A stretch of 64,000 nt of DNA from Mucilaginibacter sp. cycad4 (GTDB taxonomy: Bacteria; Bacteroidota; Bacteroidia; Sphingobacteriales; Sphingobacteriaceae): contig NZ_CP139559.1 in NCBI RefSeq assembly GCF_034263275.1, positions 3,162,001 to 3,226,000 on the forward strand, given 5' to 3'. A model generated the notes under the pieces. It saw only the letters and a list, made by a program, of their open reading frames with translations, ran no database searches and was not told where the DNA came from. The translations under genes were made by a program, and so were the position numbers. This document shows positions 44,948 through 54,142 of the stretch, piece after piece (the stretch's first letter is position 1; each line of letters opens with the position of its first letter).

Positions 44948-45480
44948 TGTAATGCGTCAAGTGTAAACGTTACCCCCTGTAATCCTAAACTGGAAATAAG
45001 CTGCTGAACTACAGAGATTTCACTTTGTTTTGAGTTGTCAACCAAACCATGGCCAACGACTTGATTACTCCTGCTACTATACAAGCTTACCAGGCTTACA
45101 AATCGTTGTTTGTCAAGAGAATAATCGCTCATCGTCCCTTTCATTGCCTTACCATCTATATGTAGCCATTCATTTTTAGACAAATCAATATGCTGACTGG
45201 CCCATTTATGGAAACTCTCATTTAAGCTGTTAAAGTCTAAATCTTGTATTACACGTCTTATAGTATAAAAGCTTGGAAGGCGGGCTTTATTAGGCTGAAA
45301 GAAGGCCAAAAGATCGACTTCATTCCGCTTTATAAAATCACCCATCGAACGATAGCCATGATAACCGCTCATTGTACTCATTAACACAAGCAACAGAATG
45401 AAAGTCTGGTCATGGCGCTGGCCTGCCTTTCGCCTTATATCCGGTAACTCTGATAAATACGCTAATATGCTCTTATCCAT
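44929..45480 (-). CDS. ISAs1-family transposase, N-terminal frame
   Basis: 183 residues: ELPDIRRKAGQRHDQTFILLLVLMSTMSG start, first catalytic Asp in LHIDGKAMKG, second in FTLDALHCQKK. It stops right after an A8 tract (44935-44942). In the zero frame this reads A AAA AAA, a slip-prone heptamer, and a -1 shift fuses it exactly in register to the C-terminal frame, giving a normal-length ISAs1 transposase of about 365 residues. Confidence 0.88.
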   Translation of the reverse strand: MDKSILAYLSELPDIRRKAGQRHDQTFILLLVLMSTMSGYHGYRSMGDFIKRNEVDLLAFFQPNKARLPSFYTIRRVIQDLDFNSLNESFHKWASQHIDLSKNEWLHIDGKAMKGTMSDYSLDKQRFVSLVSLYSSRSNQVVGHGLVDNSKQSEISVVQQLISSLGLQGVTFTLDALHCQKKR

Positions 45481-45772
45481 CCTAACTTTTTTGACCTCAA
45501 GTTAACTTATAATATTTAGAATGCAACAGCCCTGCTCTTGAGAGGGGTGGAGGGGTGTGTTTCTGCTTTGATAAGCTTGTAGCAGAAACACACCCCTGCC
45601 ACCACTCGTTCCTCCGCGCGCCCTCTTGAGAGGATTTTTAAAATCCTTGTTCAATTAATTGCTTAGGTTAACGGCTGTGGTGACAACACCAACAGCGGCA
45701 AATTTTTTCTTATAACCCTCTCTCCTTATTTTAAGCCCTCCCTTCCGGGGAGGGTTTGGGTGGGGCTGATGT

Positions 45773-47017
45773 TTACTTCACCGTTACTTCCTTCGAGTTT
45801 TTGTATTCGCTCATGTCCGATGTAATGACCATATCACCGGGTTTTACGCCGTCCCGGATCTCTACATAATCAAAATTGGTAAGGCCGATGTGTACGGTTC
45901 GGCGTTCGGCTTTGCCGTTGTTCAGTACAAAAATGTCCTGAACGGAGGGGCCTTTAAATGCCGGGCCATTGGCCACCCGCATGATCTTATTATGCGTAGC
46001 CGTTACTAAAAAAACGTCAACCTTCATATTGGGCCTGAGCAGTTTGCTGGCCCGGTCATCCAGCTGAACATCGAAAGAAATTATGCTGTTTTGTACCGAT
46101 GGGGATACGTTGCTTACATGCCCCCTTAGCTGGGCATCATTGATCCGTACAATAACCGGCAAGCCGCTATGCAGCTGATCGGCAGAGTTATCGGACATAC
46201 TGCCCTGGATCCGGAAACTGCCCAGGTCGGCGATCCGGGCCAGGGTTTCGCCCTCATGAATATTGGCGCCAATATTTTTGTTTACATAAGTGATAACACC
46301 GGCGCGGGTTGCCACTACGTTGGCCAGGTCAAGCTTACGTTGTAATTCTTTAAGGTCGTTTTGCTGGATATCTGCAGCTATTTCCGCCTCCCTGATCTCC
46401 AGCTGCATGGTTTGCTGCTTGCTTTTGATCTCGTTTTCCAGTTGCTTTTTTTCAAGCTGGGCAACTTTAAGGTTCAGCTCTGCCTGTTCAATATTTTCGC
46501 GGGTACCGCCGCCGGCTTTGTACAGACGTTTGGCGTTTTCAACGGCATCGGCAAGGTTGCTGATGTGGAGCTGTTTAATATCGTTGTTTGATTGGATGTC
46601 GTAGAAGCTTTTGTTCAAATCAAGCTTAAGCTTGCTGATCTCTGTGCGTTTGGTTTCGAGCTGAAACTTTTGTTTCTCATAATCGGTTTGGGTGGCCGAT
46701 TTATCCAGCGTTAATATCGATTGACCGGCTTTGATCTTATTGCCTGCATCCATCAGCGCGCTTTTGATGGAAGCGTTTATCGGGCTGGTGATGATCTCCT
46801 CAAACTCAGGCAAAACCTCGCCGGTAGCATTTATAGTATTTTCGATATTGGCGATCTCAACTTTGGCAGTAGTTATTTCAGACCGGGTAATGGTTGATTT
46901 AATATATCCCCGCAAAAGCATTACGGCAAGCACCAAAACAGCTATGCTGCTGATGATGACAACCGCGTTTTTTTTGCGTTTGGCAGCTGTAACTTCAAGT
47001 GTAATTTCCTTATCCAT
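45773..47017 (-). CDS. HlyD-family periplasmic adaptor (membrane fusion protein)
   Basis: 414 residues. One membrane helix near residues 17-36 (VVIISSIAVLVLAVMLL), a lipoyl/barrel-sandwich hybrid, a long coiled-coil hairpin (about 110-215; LETKRTEISKLKLDLNKSF, LKVAQLEKKQLENEIKSKQQ) and beta-barrel domains ending IRDGVKPGDMVITSDMS. It links the ABC permeases to the TolC duct. It is first in the operon, directly downstream of a sigma-54 promoter. 45545-45772 after it holds the MITE arm and a small GGAGGG hairpin. Confidence 0.95.
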   Translation of the reverse strand: MDKEITLEVTAAKRKKNAVVIISSIAVLVLAVMLLRGYIKSTITRSEITTAKVEIANIENTINATGEVLPEFEEIITSPINASIKSALMDAGNKIKAGQSILTLDKSATQTDYEKQKFQLETKRTEISKLKLDLNKSFYDIQSNNDIKQLHISNLADAVENAKRLYKAGGGTRENIEQAELNLKVAQLEKKQLENEIKSKQQTMQLEIREAEIAADIQQNDLKELQRKLDLANVVATRAGVITYVNKNIGANIHEGETLARIADLGSFRIQGSMSDNSADQLHSGLPVIVRINDAQLRGHVSNVSPSVQNSIISFDVQLDDRASKLLRPNMKVDVFLVTATHNKIMRVANGPAFKGPSVQDIFVLNNGKAERRTVHIGLTNFDYVEIRDGVKPGDMVITSDMSEYKNSKEVTVK

Positions 47018-47040
47018 TATGACAAATTTGGATAAGGTTT

Positions 47041-47057
47041 TGCAAGAGCTATACCAA
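47041..47057 (-). promoter_or_regulatory. Sigma-54 (-24/-12) promoter of the efflux operon
   Basis: Minus strand reads TTGGTATAGCTCTTGCA. Against the sigma-54 consensus YTGGCAYR-N4-TTGCW it differs at one defined position (T for C), and GG and GC have the exact 10-base spacing. The GC lies 25 bases before the HlyD ATG, predicting a leader of about a dozen bases. The operon itself encodes a sigma-54 activator, which makes the match meaningful. Confidence 0.75.
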
Positions 47058-47111
47058 TATTAAAACATTAATTACCAATAAGTTATATGTTTTTGGTTTT
47101 GAAAAAGTGAT

Positions 47112-47142
47112 CGGTATCGGACAAAACATCTGATTCCGACCG
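47112..47142. promoter_or_regulatory. Dyad upstream of the sigma-54 promoter, candidate activator site
   Basis: CGGTATCGGA at 47112-47121 and TCCGACCG at 47135-47142 are inverted copies apart from a two-base bulge. The centre is about 75 bases upstream of the -24 box, where enhancer-binding proteins of the NtrC class usually bind. Role inferred from position and symmetry only. Confidence 0.45.
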
Positions 47143-47244
47143 CTGATTGTTTTTGATTGCGCTGATGGCGAGGATGATATGAGGATTAAAACAACTCAAA
47201 TATTAAGCTTAGGTCATTATATGTGCAAAGCGCCGGGGCGACAT

Positions 47245-47307
47245 GGCAATCTCGTTGCAATGCATAGCCGCTTTGCATATTCGATAGGCATTAGCTACGA
47301 GATTGCC
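47245..47307. repeat. GGCAATCTCGT inverted repeat
   Basis: GGCAATCTCGT at 47245-47255 pairs with ACGAGATTGCC at 47297-47307. The inner part has further short dyads (TGCATAGC/GCTTTGCAT). It resembles the short dispersed palindromes common between Bacteroidota genes; only one copy is in this window. Confidence 0.6.
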
Positions 47308-47378
47308 GCGCTATCGCTTATAATGACATAACTGTAAATAATGATTGATGTCCAGGACATGGAATCTGCATGCGTATA

Positions 47379-47408
47379 CATCAGGGTCCTCTACGAGAGA
47401 CCCTGATG
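47379..47408. repeat. CAGGGTC hairpin repeat, copy 3
   Basis: CATCAGGGTC ... GACCCTGATG with inner CTCTACGAGA. Its left side (GAATCTGCATGCGTATA) matches the complement of the sequence beside copy 1. It lies 29 bases after the orphan receiver stop and may also serve as that gene's terminator. Confidence 0.75.
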
Positions 47409-47437
47409 GGACGAAAAATTAATCGTTAGCTATTGCT

Positions 47438-47803
47438 TTATACTTCAAGGAGCTTGCGGATCTTCCCCAGCAGCTCATCTATTTCAAAAGGTTTGGCTAA
47501 AAAGTCGTCGGCACCTGCATCGTAGGCTGATCGCTCAATATCGCGGCTGGCCGAGATCATAATGATAGGGATCCTTTTGGTAGTATCGTCATTTTTAAGT
47601 TTGCGGCATATATCGCGACCGTCAAAACCCGACATCCAGATATCCAGCAGCAACAGGTCGGGAAACTCTGTTTTCATATCTAAAATAGTTGCGCCATTTA
47701 CTGTCGACGAAACCTGGTAACCTTCAAAATCAAGTATGATCTCCACCGCATCCACAATCCCCGGATCATCGTCCGCTATCATGATCTTCTTTGTATTTTC
47801 CAC
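47438..47803 (-). CDS. Stand-alone response regulator receiver protein
   Basis: 121 residues, one CheY-like receiver domain: acidic pocket ADDD (10-13), phospho-acceptor Asp 54 (DLLLLDIWMSG), Thr/Ser switch ISAS and the conserved Lys in FLAKPFEID. No output domain. It may relay phosphate from the hybrid kinase at 48735-52925, which also lacks a DNA-binding output; this is inference from proximity. Confidence 0.92.
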   Translation of the reverse strand: MENTKKIMIADDDPGIVDAVEIILDFEGYQVSSTVNGATILDMKTEFPDLLLLDIWMSGFDGRDICRKLKNDDTTKRIPIIMISASRDIERSAYDAGADDFLAKPFEIDELLGKIRKLLEV

Positions 47804-47919
47804 CTAAGCACCAGGCAACAAAAATCAAGCCTATGTGGCAGCGTGAAGCGCTTTATTTAAATAAAGTTTACCCTGAAACTCACCTGTGGATCAAACTCGT
47901 GCGCAAATCACGGATAAAC

Positions 47920-48702
47920 TTAAAAATCAGAGTAATCTGCCGGGCGAAGGAAGATAATATCAGCATGGGAAACGTTATGCTGGTACTCAGCTTTAGCCGA
48001 AAGTGTTTTCCAGTAAGCATCTTTACCAAAAGTGTCCCAATGCTTGTCCCGGTCCTCTTTACTGTTAAAAGTGGTCATGTACATTAAATTAGGCATGTGG
48101 CTGCCCGCAATAACCTCCGAATAAAAAACCGCATTAAAACCAAGCCGTTTAAACAGGCCTATCTCATCGCCGGTGTTAAACATAGTTACTTTATTGATAT
48201 TGTATTTTTCGGTAGGGCTTTCATAACTGCGCAATTCGTAAACCCTCTCGGCTTTGTTAGCGGTGAGGTTAGGTACTTCTGTTGAAGGCATGCCCGGAAA
48301 AGCCTGCAGTATAATAGTTTCCAAACGGGTATAAGGCTGATCATTATAAGCAGCATCAATATATTCTTTTCCATCGGCAAGATATGCGGCATCAGCTTGT
48401 AATTTTTGATCAATACCCATTAACTTGTCCCATGATTGAAAGGGCGTAAACACATATAACAGCTTTGCAGTATCTGCCTGACTTATAGGCTTAAATACAC
48501 CTACATTTTTAATACCGGCCCGGTGCAGCGCAGGTATGTAGGCCTGTTGTAAATACTTTTCAATGGTACTTTCCTGTGCCTGGGTTTTATAGTGATATAT
48601 TTTAAGCTGATAATAATTACGCGCCGGTGCGTTTGCCAATGCCGCCGCAGCGATAAATAAACAGGTAAAAAAAGCGATAGATGATTTAACAAAAGGATTC
48701 AT
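47920..48702 (-). CDS. Secreted NIPSNAP-family protein
   Basis: The open frame reaches 48738, but the ATG at 48700-48702 starts a clean signal peptide (MNPFVKSSIAFFTCLFIAAA), giving 260 residues. Two ferredoxin-like NIPSNAP repeats: YYQLKIYHYKTQAQESTIEKYL near the start and RVYELRSYESPTEKYNINKV near residue 160, ending in FLRPADYSDF. Function of bacterial secreted NIPSNAP proteins is not established. It follows the hybrid kinase with a 32-base gap. Confidence 0.88.
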   Translation of the reverse strand: MNPFVKSSIAFFTCLFIAAAALANAPARNYYQLKIYHYKTQAQESTIEKYLQQAYIPALHRAGIKNVGVFKPISQADTAKLLYVFTPFQSWDKLMGIDQKLQADAAYLADGKEYIDAAYNDQPYTRLETIILQAFPGMPSTEVPNLTANKAERVYELRSYESPTEKYNINKVTMFNTGDEIGLFKRLGFNAVFYSEVIAGSHMPNLMYMTTFNSKEDRDKHWDTFGKDAYWKTLSAKAEYQHNVSHADIIFLRPADYSDF

Positions 48703-48734
48703 AATGGTCGAATATTTTCGAAGTAAATATAGCC

Positions 48735-51700
48735 TCAATTCAGTAAACCTGTATTATGTCCGTTTATATATTTACCCCATTTTTCAAGCATCTCCATTAA
48801 GTCAGAAAGTTTCATGGGCTTGCTCAGGTAATCATTCATGCCGGCATCAATGCATGCCTGCTTATCCTCGGGCATAGCGTTTGCGGTCATGGCAACAATT
48901 ACCGGCTGGTCCTGCATATTACTGCGGATAAAGCGTGTTGCTTCCAAACCATCCATATCGGGCATTTGTACATCCATCAAAATCAGGTTATAATGTTTTG
49001 TTACCATAGCATTTAGCGCAACGTGGCCATTTTCGGCAATATCAGCGCTATAGCCCATTTTGCTAAGCATATGAATAGCAAGTTTCTGGTTTATTAAGTT
49101 ATCCTCGGCTATCAAAATGCTCATGGGATAATTTTTAGCAAAATCTTTTGAAAATGCTGTTTGCACCTGCTGGTATTCAGTTTTAATACCGCTACCGGCC
49201 TTTAACTGTTCAACAATATGCTTATGTAGCAGGTTATGCTTTGTAGGCTTTGTCAATACTGCGTTAAATACATTATCATCCCGTTTATTTTGTTCGCTTC
49301 CTATTGAGCTTAGCAATACAATGGGCATTTCAGGAAACTTCCGCTTTACTTCTTTAGCCAGCTGCAGGCCATCCATTTCGGGCATGCTCATATCTGTTAT
49401 CAACAGGTCAACACGTTCATCCTGATCGTTAAGCACTTTCAATGCCTCAGTTGCCGATGCCACAACTACCGGATCATACTTCCACTGCCTGAGCTGCGCA
49501 TCAATAATATCGCGGTTGGTAGCATTGTCATCAACAAATAAGATCCGCTTGTTTTCCAGTTCGGTAAGGTTAAGGTAAACGTAATTTCGCTTTACCTTTT
49601 GCCCCACTTTTGATTTTAAAGTAAATGAGAAAGTAGTTCCCCTGCCTATTTCACTCTGTACGCTGATCTCGCCGCCCATCAGCTTAACAAGTTTTTCGCT
49701 GATAGCCAAACCCAAACCTGTGCCCCCATACTTACGTGTGGTACTTGAATCAACCTGCGAAAACGGCTTAAACAAACGCTCCAGCTTATCCTCGGCAATG
49801 CCGATGCCTGTATCCCTTATTTTAAAGATCAATTCAAGGTCGTCCTCTTTTTGCTCTTTTACCCCTACCAGTATAAAAACTTCGCCCTGGGTTGTAAATT
49901 TCACGGCATTGCCCACCAGGTTAATCAGGATTTGGCGAAGGCGTATTGAATCGGAAATAATTTGTACCGGTACATTGTGCTCAACCTGGTAAACCAGGTC
50001 GAGGTTTAAACGCGAGGCCTTTTCAGCAAAAACATCCAAAACCCCTTCTATGCAATCGCGCAGGTCAAAATCCTCCTCATCAAGCTCCATATTGCCCGAT
50101 TCAATTTTAGAGAAGTCAAGAATATCATTGATAACAGTTAACAGGGCGTCGCCGCAATTTTTTATGGTTTCGGTATACTCTTCCTGCTCGCTGGTAAGCC
50201 GGGTACTGGCCAGCAGCGTTGCCATGCCGATAACACCGTTCATCGGTGTACGGATCTCATGGCTCATGGTAGCCAGGAAAATACTCTTGGCTTTATTGGC
50301 GCTTTCGGCTTCTTCACGTGCTTTTTCTGATGCTTCGCGGGCCAGGCGTTCATTCGCTGTCATTTCCACCAGGCTTTCGGTACGTTCTTTTACCTGGCGT
50401 TCCAGTACGGTTTTCTGTGCCTTGAGAAATTTAACCCGGTATTTAAAAACAGAGTACACCAAAGCAATTATGCTTACCACAGCAATTAATTTAAACCACC
50501 AGGTTAACCAAAACGGGGGCACAATAGTAATTTTTAATCCCGCTGAAGGCGGCGACCATAACCCTGACGTATTCTGATACTTTAATTTAAAAGTATACTC
50601 GCCTGGTGGCAAATTGGTGTATGAAGCTGTATTCCGGCTTCCCACATTGTTCCAGTCTGTATCGAAATTTTCGAGTATATAACTGTAATTCTTTTTATCA
50701 GATGATGAGTAATCAAGCGCCGCATACTGTAATGTTATTACGGATTGAGTATAGGACAATTTAATTGACTTTGTATCACTTATATCTTGCTTTAACGGAG
50801 ATGGGTCATCCTTGCCGCGGGCAATTTTCACGGTTTTATTAAACAATTGAAAATTGGTAATAACCAGGGGCATAAAGGCCGATGGTTTTAAGATTTGCCC
50901 GGGAGTAAAAGAATTGAAACCGTTAATCCCCCCAAAAAAGATCCTGCCTTCCTTTGTTTGCAGGGCCGAATGTGATTTAAATTCTTCATCCTGTAACCCA
51001 TCTTCAATAGTATAGTTTTTAAAAGTGTGTTTAACCGGATCATAGTTGGATAAGCCATTATTGGTACTCACCCATATGGTGCCCAGCTTATCTTCCCGAA
51101 CGGCATAAATCACATCACTTGGTAAGCCATTTTTGGTTGTAAATGCCGTAAAATGCTTGGTAACCGGGTTAAACAGATTAAGCCCCGAGAGTGTACTGAT
51201 CCAGATGCGGCCCTTACTATCCTCAAACAAATCGGGGACGCTGTTGTTGCTGATGCTGTTGCGCTTCTCGTCATGCTGAAACCGGGTAAAGGTGCCTGTT
51301 TTCCTATCCATCAAATTCAGGCCGGCATCAAAGGTGCCAACCCAAAAATTGCCGTTATGATCCTCAAGCAGGGCATATACCCTATCGCTGCTGATACTTT
51401 TAGGATCGTTAGGATCATAATTGAAAGCCGAAAAGGTGCCCGACTTTTCATCATACAGGTCGAGGCCGCCGTTATAGGTGCCTACCCAGATGCGGTTATC
51501 GCGGGTTTGGGTAAGGGCATAAACATTGTTGTTACTTAAGCTGCCGGGCTTTGCCACGTCATGTTTAAAGCTGGTAAACTTGCCGGTGCGGGGATTAAAC
51601 CGACACAAACCATCAGCCCAGGTGCCTATCCAAAAGTCGCCTTTAAAATCCTGGATGATGTTCAATACATAATTTCCTGCCAGGCTATTGGCATTAGCCG

Positions 51701-52925
51701 GATCATTCACATAGTGTTTAACAGTACCATCTTTGTTAAACACATTAACACCGCCGCCGTCGGTACCTACCCAAATATTGCTATCCTGATCTTCATGCAG
51801 ACAAAGTACAAAATTATTGGCCAGGCTGTTTGGTGATGAGCTATGCCTGAAATGCGAAAAACTTTCGGTACTGCGCTTATACAGGTTAATGCCGCCGCTA
51901 AAGGCCCCAAGCCACATATTGCCCATCCTATCCCGGCAAATACTATAAATAGAATTGCCATTCATACTGCCCCTGTCAATATCGTCATGTTTATAGGCTG
52001 TTATTTTCCCGGTAACAAGGTTCAGGATATTAACCCCATTATTTTCCGTACCTACCCACAAATTACCGTTCAGGTCCATGCTTAATGCCAAAACGGTATA
52101 ACCCGAGATGGAGCCGGAACCTTTTTCTTTATGTAGGTAATGTTTAAATGTGCCCTTTCCCACGTCAAATAAATTAAGGCCCCCGTCTTCCGTTCCTACC
52201 CATAACCTGCCTGCATTATCTTCATAAATAGTGCTTACATAACTTCCGGAAAGGCTGGTATTTACTCCAGGCTCATTTTGATATCGTGTAAAAGTTTCTT
52301 TCTTTCTGTCAAACAGGTTAAAGCCACCGCTCAGTGTACCTACCCATAAGCGGTGTTTTGAATCTTCCTTCAACGCGGTTACATCATCATCACTTAATGA
52401 GGCCAGGTCGGCCTCGTTATGCTTATAATGGGTAAATTTATTTTGGTAGATATCAAACCGGTCGAGCCCGCCTTTTTGGCTGCCTATCCATAAAATACCA
52501 TCATGATCAAATATCAGCCTGTTTACAAAATTACTCGAGATGCTGTTTGAATTGGCGCTGTCATGAAAGTAATGGATAAATTTACCCGTTTTACGGTCGA
52601 GCTTATTTAAGCCAAAAAGTGTAGCCAGCCATATGTTACCTTCTTTATCTTCGGCAATATCTGATATCAGGTTGCTGCTTAATGAATTATCATCCTGGAT
52701 ACTGTGCTTATATATCACAAAGCCGTACCCGTCATACCGGTTAAGGCCGTCGCGGGTACCTATCCACATAAAGCCCCGGCTATCCTGAATTATAGTACTT
52801 ACATTAATTTGTGATAAGCCCTCCCGGGTACCGATATGCTCAAACTTAAGGTTCCTGTCCTGCGAAAACCCATTTTGGGCAACCAATAAGGCAACCACAA
52901 CAAACAAACATTTATAGATATTCAA
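48735..52925 (-). CDS. Two-component-propeller hybrid histidine kinase with two receivers
   Basis: 1396 residues. Signal peptide, then about 14 Reg_prop repeats ([23 protein letters not shown]) making two periplasmic propellers (about 25-690), a Y_Y_Y domain (about 730-800), a membrane helix (about 808-830), HisKA with [11 protein letters not shown] (His about 887), HATPase_c ([19 protein letters not shown]), and two receivers with Asp about 1178 ([13 protein letters not shown]) and about 1316 ([13 protein letters not shown]). Unlike classical HTCS regulators it lacks an AraC-type DNA-binding end, so it must signal through a partner. Ligand unknown, probably a glycan. Confidence 0.95.
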   Translation of the reverse strand: MNIYKCLFVVVALLVAQNGFSQDRNLKFEHIGTREGLSQINVSTIIQDSRGFMWIGTRDGLNRYDGYGFVIYKHSIQDDNSLSSNLISDIAEDKEGNIWLATLFGLNKLDRKTGKFIHYFHDSANSNSISSNFVNRLIFDHDGILWIGSQKGGLDRFDIYQNKFTHYKHNEADLASLSDDDVTALKEDSKHRLWVGTLSGGFNLFDRKKETFTRYQNEPGVNTSLSGSYVSTIYEDNAGRLWVGTEDGGLNLFDVGKGTFKHYLHKEKGSGSISGYTVLALSMDLNGNLWVGTENNGVNILNLVTGKITAYKHDDIDRGSMNGNSIYSICRDRMGNMWLGAFSGGINLYKRSTESFSHFRHSSSPNSLANNFVLCLHEDQDSNIWVGTDGGGVNVFNKDGTVKHYVNDPANANSLAGNYVLNIIQDFKGDFWIGTWADGLCRFNPRTGKFTSFKHDVAKPGSLSNNNVYALTQTRDNRIWVGTYNGGLDLYDEKSGTFSAFNYDPNDPKSISSDRVYALLEDHNGNFWVGTFDAGLNLMDRKTGTFTRFQHDEKRNSISNNSVPDLFEDSKGRIWISTLSGLNLFNPVTKHFTAFTTKNGLPSDVIYAVREDKLGTIWVSTNNGLSNYDPVKHTFKNYTIEDGLQDEEFKSHSALQTKEGRIFFGGINGFNSFTPGQILKPSAFMPLVITNFQLFNKTVKIARGKDDPSPLKQDISDTKSIKLSYTQSVITLQYAALDYSSSDKKNYSYILENFDTDWNNVGSRNTASYTNLPPGEYTFKLKYQNTSGLWSPPSAGLKITIVPPFWLTWWFKLIAVVSIIALVYSVFKYRVKFLKAQKTVLERQVKERTESLVEMTANERLAREASEKAREEAESANKAKSIFLATMSHEIRTPMNGVIGMATLLASTRLTSEQEEYTETIKNCGDALLTVINDILDFSKIESGNMELDEEDFDLRDCIEGVLDVFAEKASRLNLDLVYQVEHNVPVQIISDSIRLRQILINLVGNAVKFTTQGEVFILVGVKEQKEDDLELIFKIRDTGIGIAEDKLERLFKPFSQVDSSTTRKYGGTGLGLAISEKLVKLMGGEISVQSEIGRGTTFSFTLKSKVGQKVKRNYVYLNLTELENKRILFVDDNATNRDIIDAQLRQWKYDPVVVASATEALKVLNDQDERVDLLITDMSMPEMDGLQLAKEVKRKFPEMPIVLLSSIGSEQNKRDDNVFNAVLTKPTKHNLLHKHIVEQLKAGSGIKTEYQQVQTAFSKDFAKNYPMSILIAEDNLINQKLAIHMLSKMGYSADIAENGHVALNAMVTKHYNLILMDVQMPDMDGLEATRFIRSNMQDQPVIVAMTANAMPEDKQACIDAGMNDYLSKPMKLSDLMEMLEKWGKYINGHNTGLLN

Positions 52926-53290
52926 AATAACAGGCGGTGTTGAGTTTTAATGTTCCTGAAAATCTGCCCCTTAAAAAGAAAAACAGAATGGTTTATAGTT
53001 TAGCTTATACGGCTACCTTGTTTATAAGTTTAATATAGATAAAAAAAAGCAACAAAACAGATATACAATTAAGCAATAGTTATGAAAATCGTTTTTGAAT
53101 CAGGAGCAGATTAAAAAACGATAAAAGAGAAATTTCACACGGATTTTTGCGTATTAATCGGATTACACAAATTTTTAATTGGCATTAATTTGCGATTCTG
53201 TAATTCGATTAATTGTGGAAGGTTTGAAAAGCATTTGTGTAGAAATTTTTCGGTATGGGATATTTGCCGGTAGCACACTAAACCAACACC
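52926..53290. other. Intergenic region upstream of the hybrid kinase
   Basis: About 365 bases of A/T-rich sequence without a gene-like frame. It must carry the kinase promoter on the minus strand. I see no clear repeat or operator. Confidence 0.5.
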
Positions 53291-53323
53291 AAAAAAAAGC
53301 CTCCCGGCAATACCGGAAGGCTT
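53291..53323 (-). terminator. Terminator of the 3-keto-sugar gene cluster
   Basis: AAGCCTCCCGG pairs with CCGGAAGGCTT (stem of 10 with one mismatch, CAATA loop); eight A at 53291-53298 give the U-tract on the minus strand. It lies 29 bases after the DUF1080 stop. Confidence 0.87.
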
Positions 53324-53352
53324 ATCATATTTTCAAAAATTAGTGGCGTTGC

Positions 53353-54123
53353 TTACAGCTCTCTTACCCAAATATTGCGGAAGCTAAGCGGCTCGCTTTT
53401 ATCGCCATGCGCCTGTAATTTAATTGGCGAAGGACCATGTTTTTTACCTTCGTACGATGGCTTGCCGATGTATTGTGTAGGGCCAAGCAGCTCAAAGTTG
53501 TTTTCAACCAATACGCCATTGAAAAATACAGTAGCTCTTGCTGCCGATTTCAATGAACCGTCTTCGTTAAATACAGGAGCAGTCCAAATTACGTCATAAA
53601 CATTCCACTCGCCGGGCTTGCGGCCAGGGTTTGCCAACGGGATTACCTGCTTGTATAAGCTGCCTGCCATACCATTAACATAGGTTTTGTTATCATAAGA
53701 ATCTAAAACCTGCAGTTCATAACCGGCATCGCCCTTGCCTATCGAAGCTAAGAACACACCGCTGTTACCGCGGGCCTGGCCACTGCCTGTAATGCTTGCA
53801 GGCACTTTCCATTCAATGTGTAATTGGTAATTGCCAAAAGACCTTTTGGTTTCGATGTTGCCGGTAGCCTTGTTTACGGTAAGCACATCACCTTTCACCA
53901 GCCATTTGGCGGGGGTTTTATCTTCAACAGAAACCCACTCGTCAAGACCTTTACCGTTGAATAAAACGATGGCGTCAGATGGTGCATCGCCTAAGTTTTT
54001 ACCGGGTGTAACTACTTTAGGTACCGGTTCCCAAATCTCGGTGTCTTCAGGTTTGGCATTTTGCGCGTTTGCCATGAAGCAGCTTCCTGCTAAAAGGGCA
54101 GTTAGTATTAATGGATATTTCAT
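53353..54123 (-). CDS. DUF1080 (3-keto-disaccharide hydrolase family) secreted protein
   Basis: 256 residues, signal peptide (ALLAGSCFMANAQ), single concanavalin-like domain: VLFNGKGLDEWVS, YQLHIEWKVPA, GNSGVFLASIGKGDAGYELQVLDSYDN and a C-terminal SFRNIWVREL. Members hydrolyse 3-keto glycosides in characterised cases. It is last of a co-directional run with two Tat-signal TIM-barrel proteins (19-base gap), a transporter and a cytochrome c, which supports that chemistry in the periplasm. Compare the larger paralogue at 1498. Confidence 0.9.
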   Translation of the reverse strand: MKYPLILTALLAGSCFMANAQNAKPEDTEIWEPVPKVVTPGKNLGDAPSDAIVLFNGKGLDEWVSVEDKTPAKWLVKGDVLTVNKATGNIETKRSFGNYQLHIEWKVPASITGSGQARGNSGVFLASIGKGDAGYELQVLDSYDNKTYVNGMAGSLYKQVIPLANPGRKPGEWNVYDVIWTAPVFNEDGSLKSAARATVFFNGVLVENNFELLGPTQYIGKPSYEGKKHGPSPIKLQAHGDKSEPLSFRNIWVREL

Positions 54124-54142
54124 CTCTCTAAAAATAATTGGT

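Larger units (their letters stand above)
44372..45534 (-). mobile_element. ISAs1-family insertion sequence
   Basis: 1163 bp bounded by perfect 19-base inverted repeats, CAGGGCTGTTGCATTCTAA and its complement TTAGAATGCAACAGCCCTG (the right arm ends at 45534). A 10-bp target duplication CTCTTGAGAG (44362-44371 and 45535-45544), itself a palindrome, shows insertion into the hairpin stem of the MITE-like repeat. The transposase is split into two overlapping frames around an A8 run. Nearly all of the element is coding. Confidence 0.93.
44297..45699. repeat. Palindromic MITE-like element split by an insertion sequence
   Basis: A 38-base terminal inverted repeat with few mismatches: left 44297-44334 includes GTTGGTGTTGTCACCACAG, right 45662-45699 includes its complement CTGTGGTGACAACACCAAC. 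Inside is the same hairpin as at 36711 (TGTGTTTCTGCT/AGCAGAAACACA). With the 1163-bp IS and one 10-bp duplication removed the element is about 230 bp. It lies between the HlyD and TolC genes. Confidence 0.8.

Noticed and set aside
48703..48738. Longer start for the NIPSNAP gene
   Set aside because: It would put 12 extra residues before a clean signal peptide and overlap the hybrid kinase stop.
50050..50577. 175-codon plus-strand frame opposite the hybrid kinase
   Set aside because: Antisense to HisKA and the membrane region, with Ser/Arg-rich low-quality composition; shadow of the kinase.
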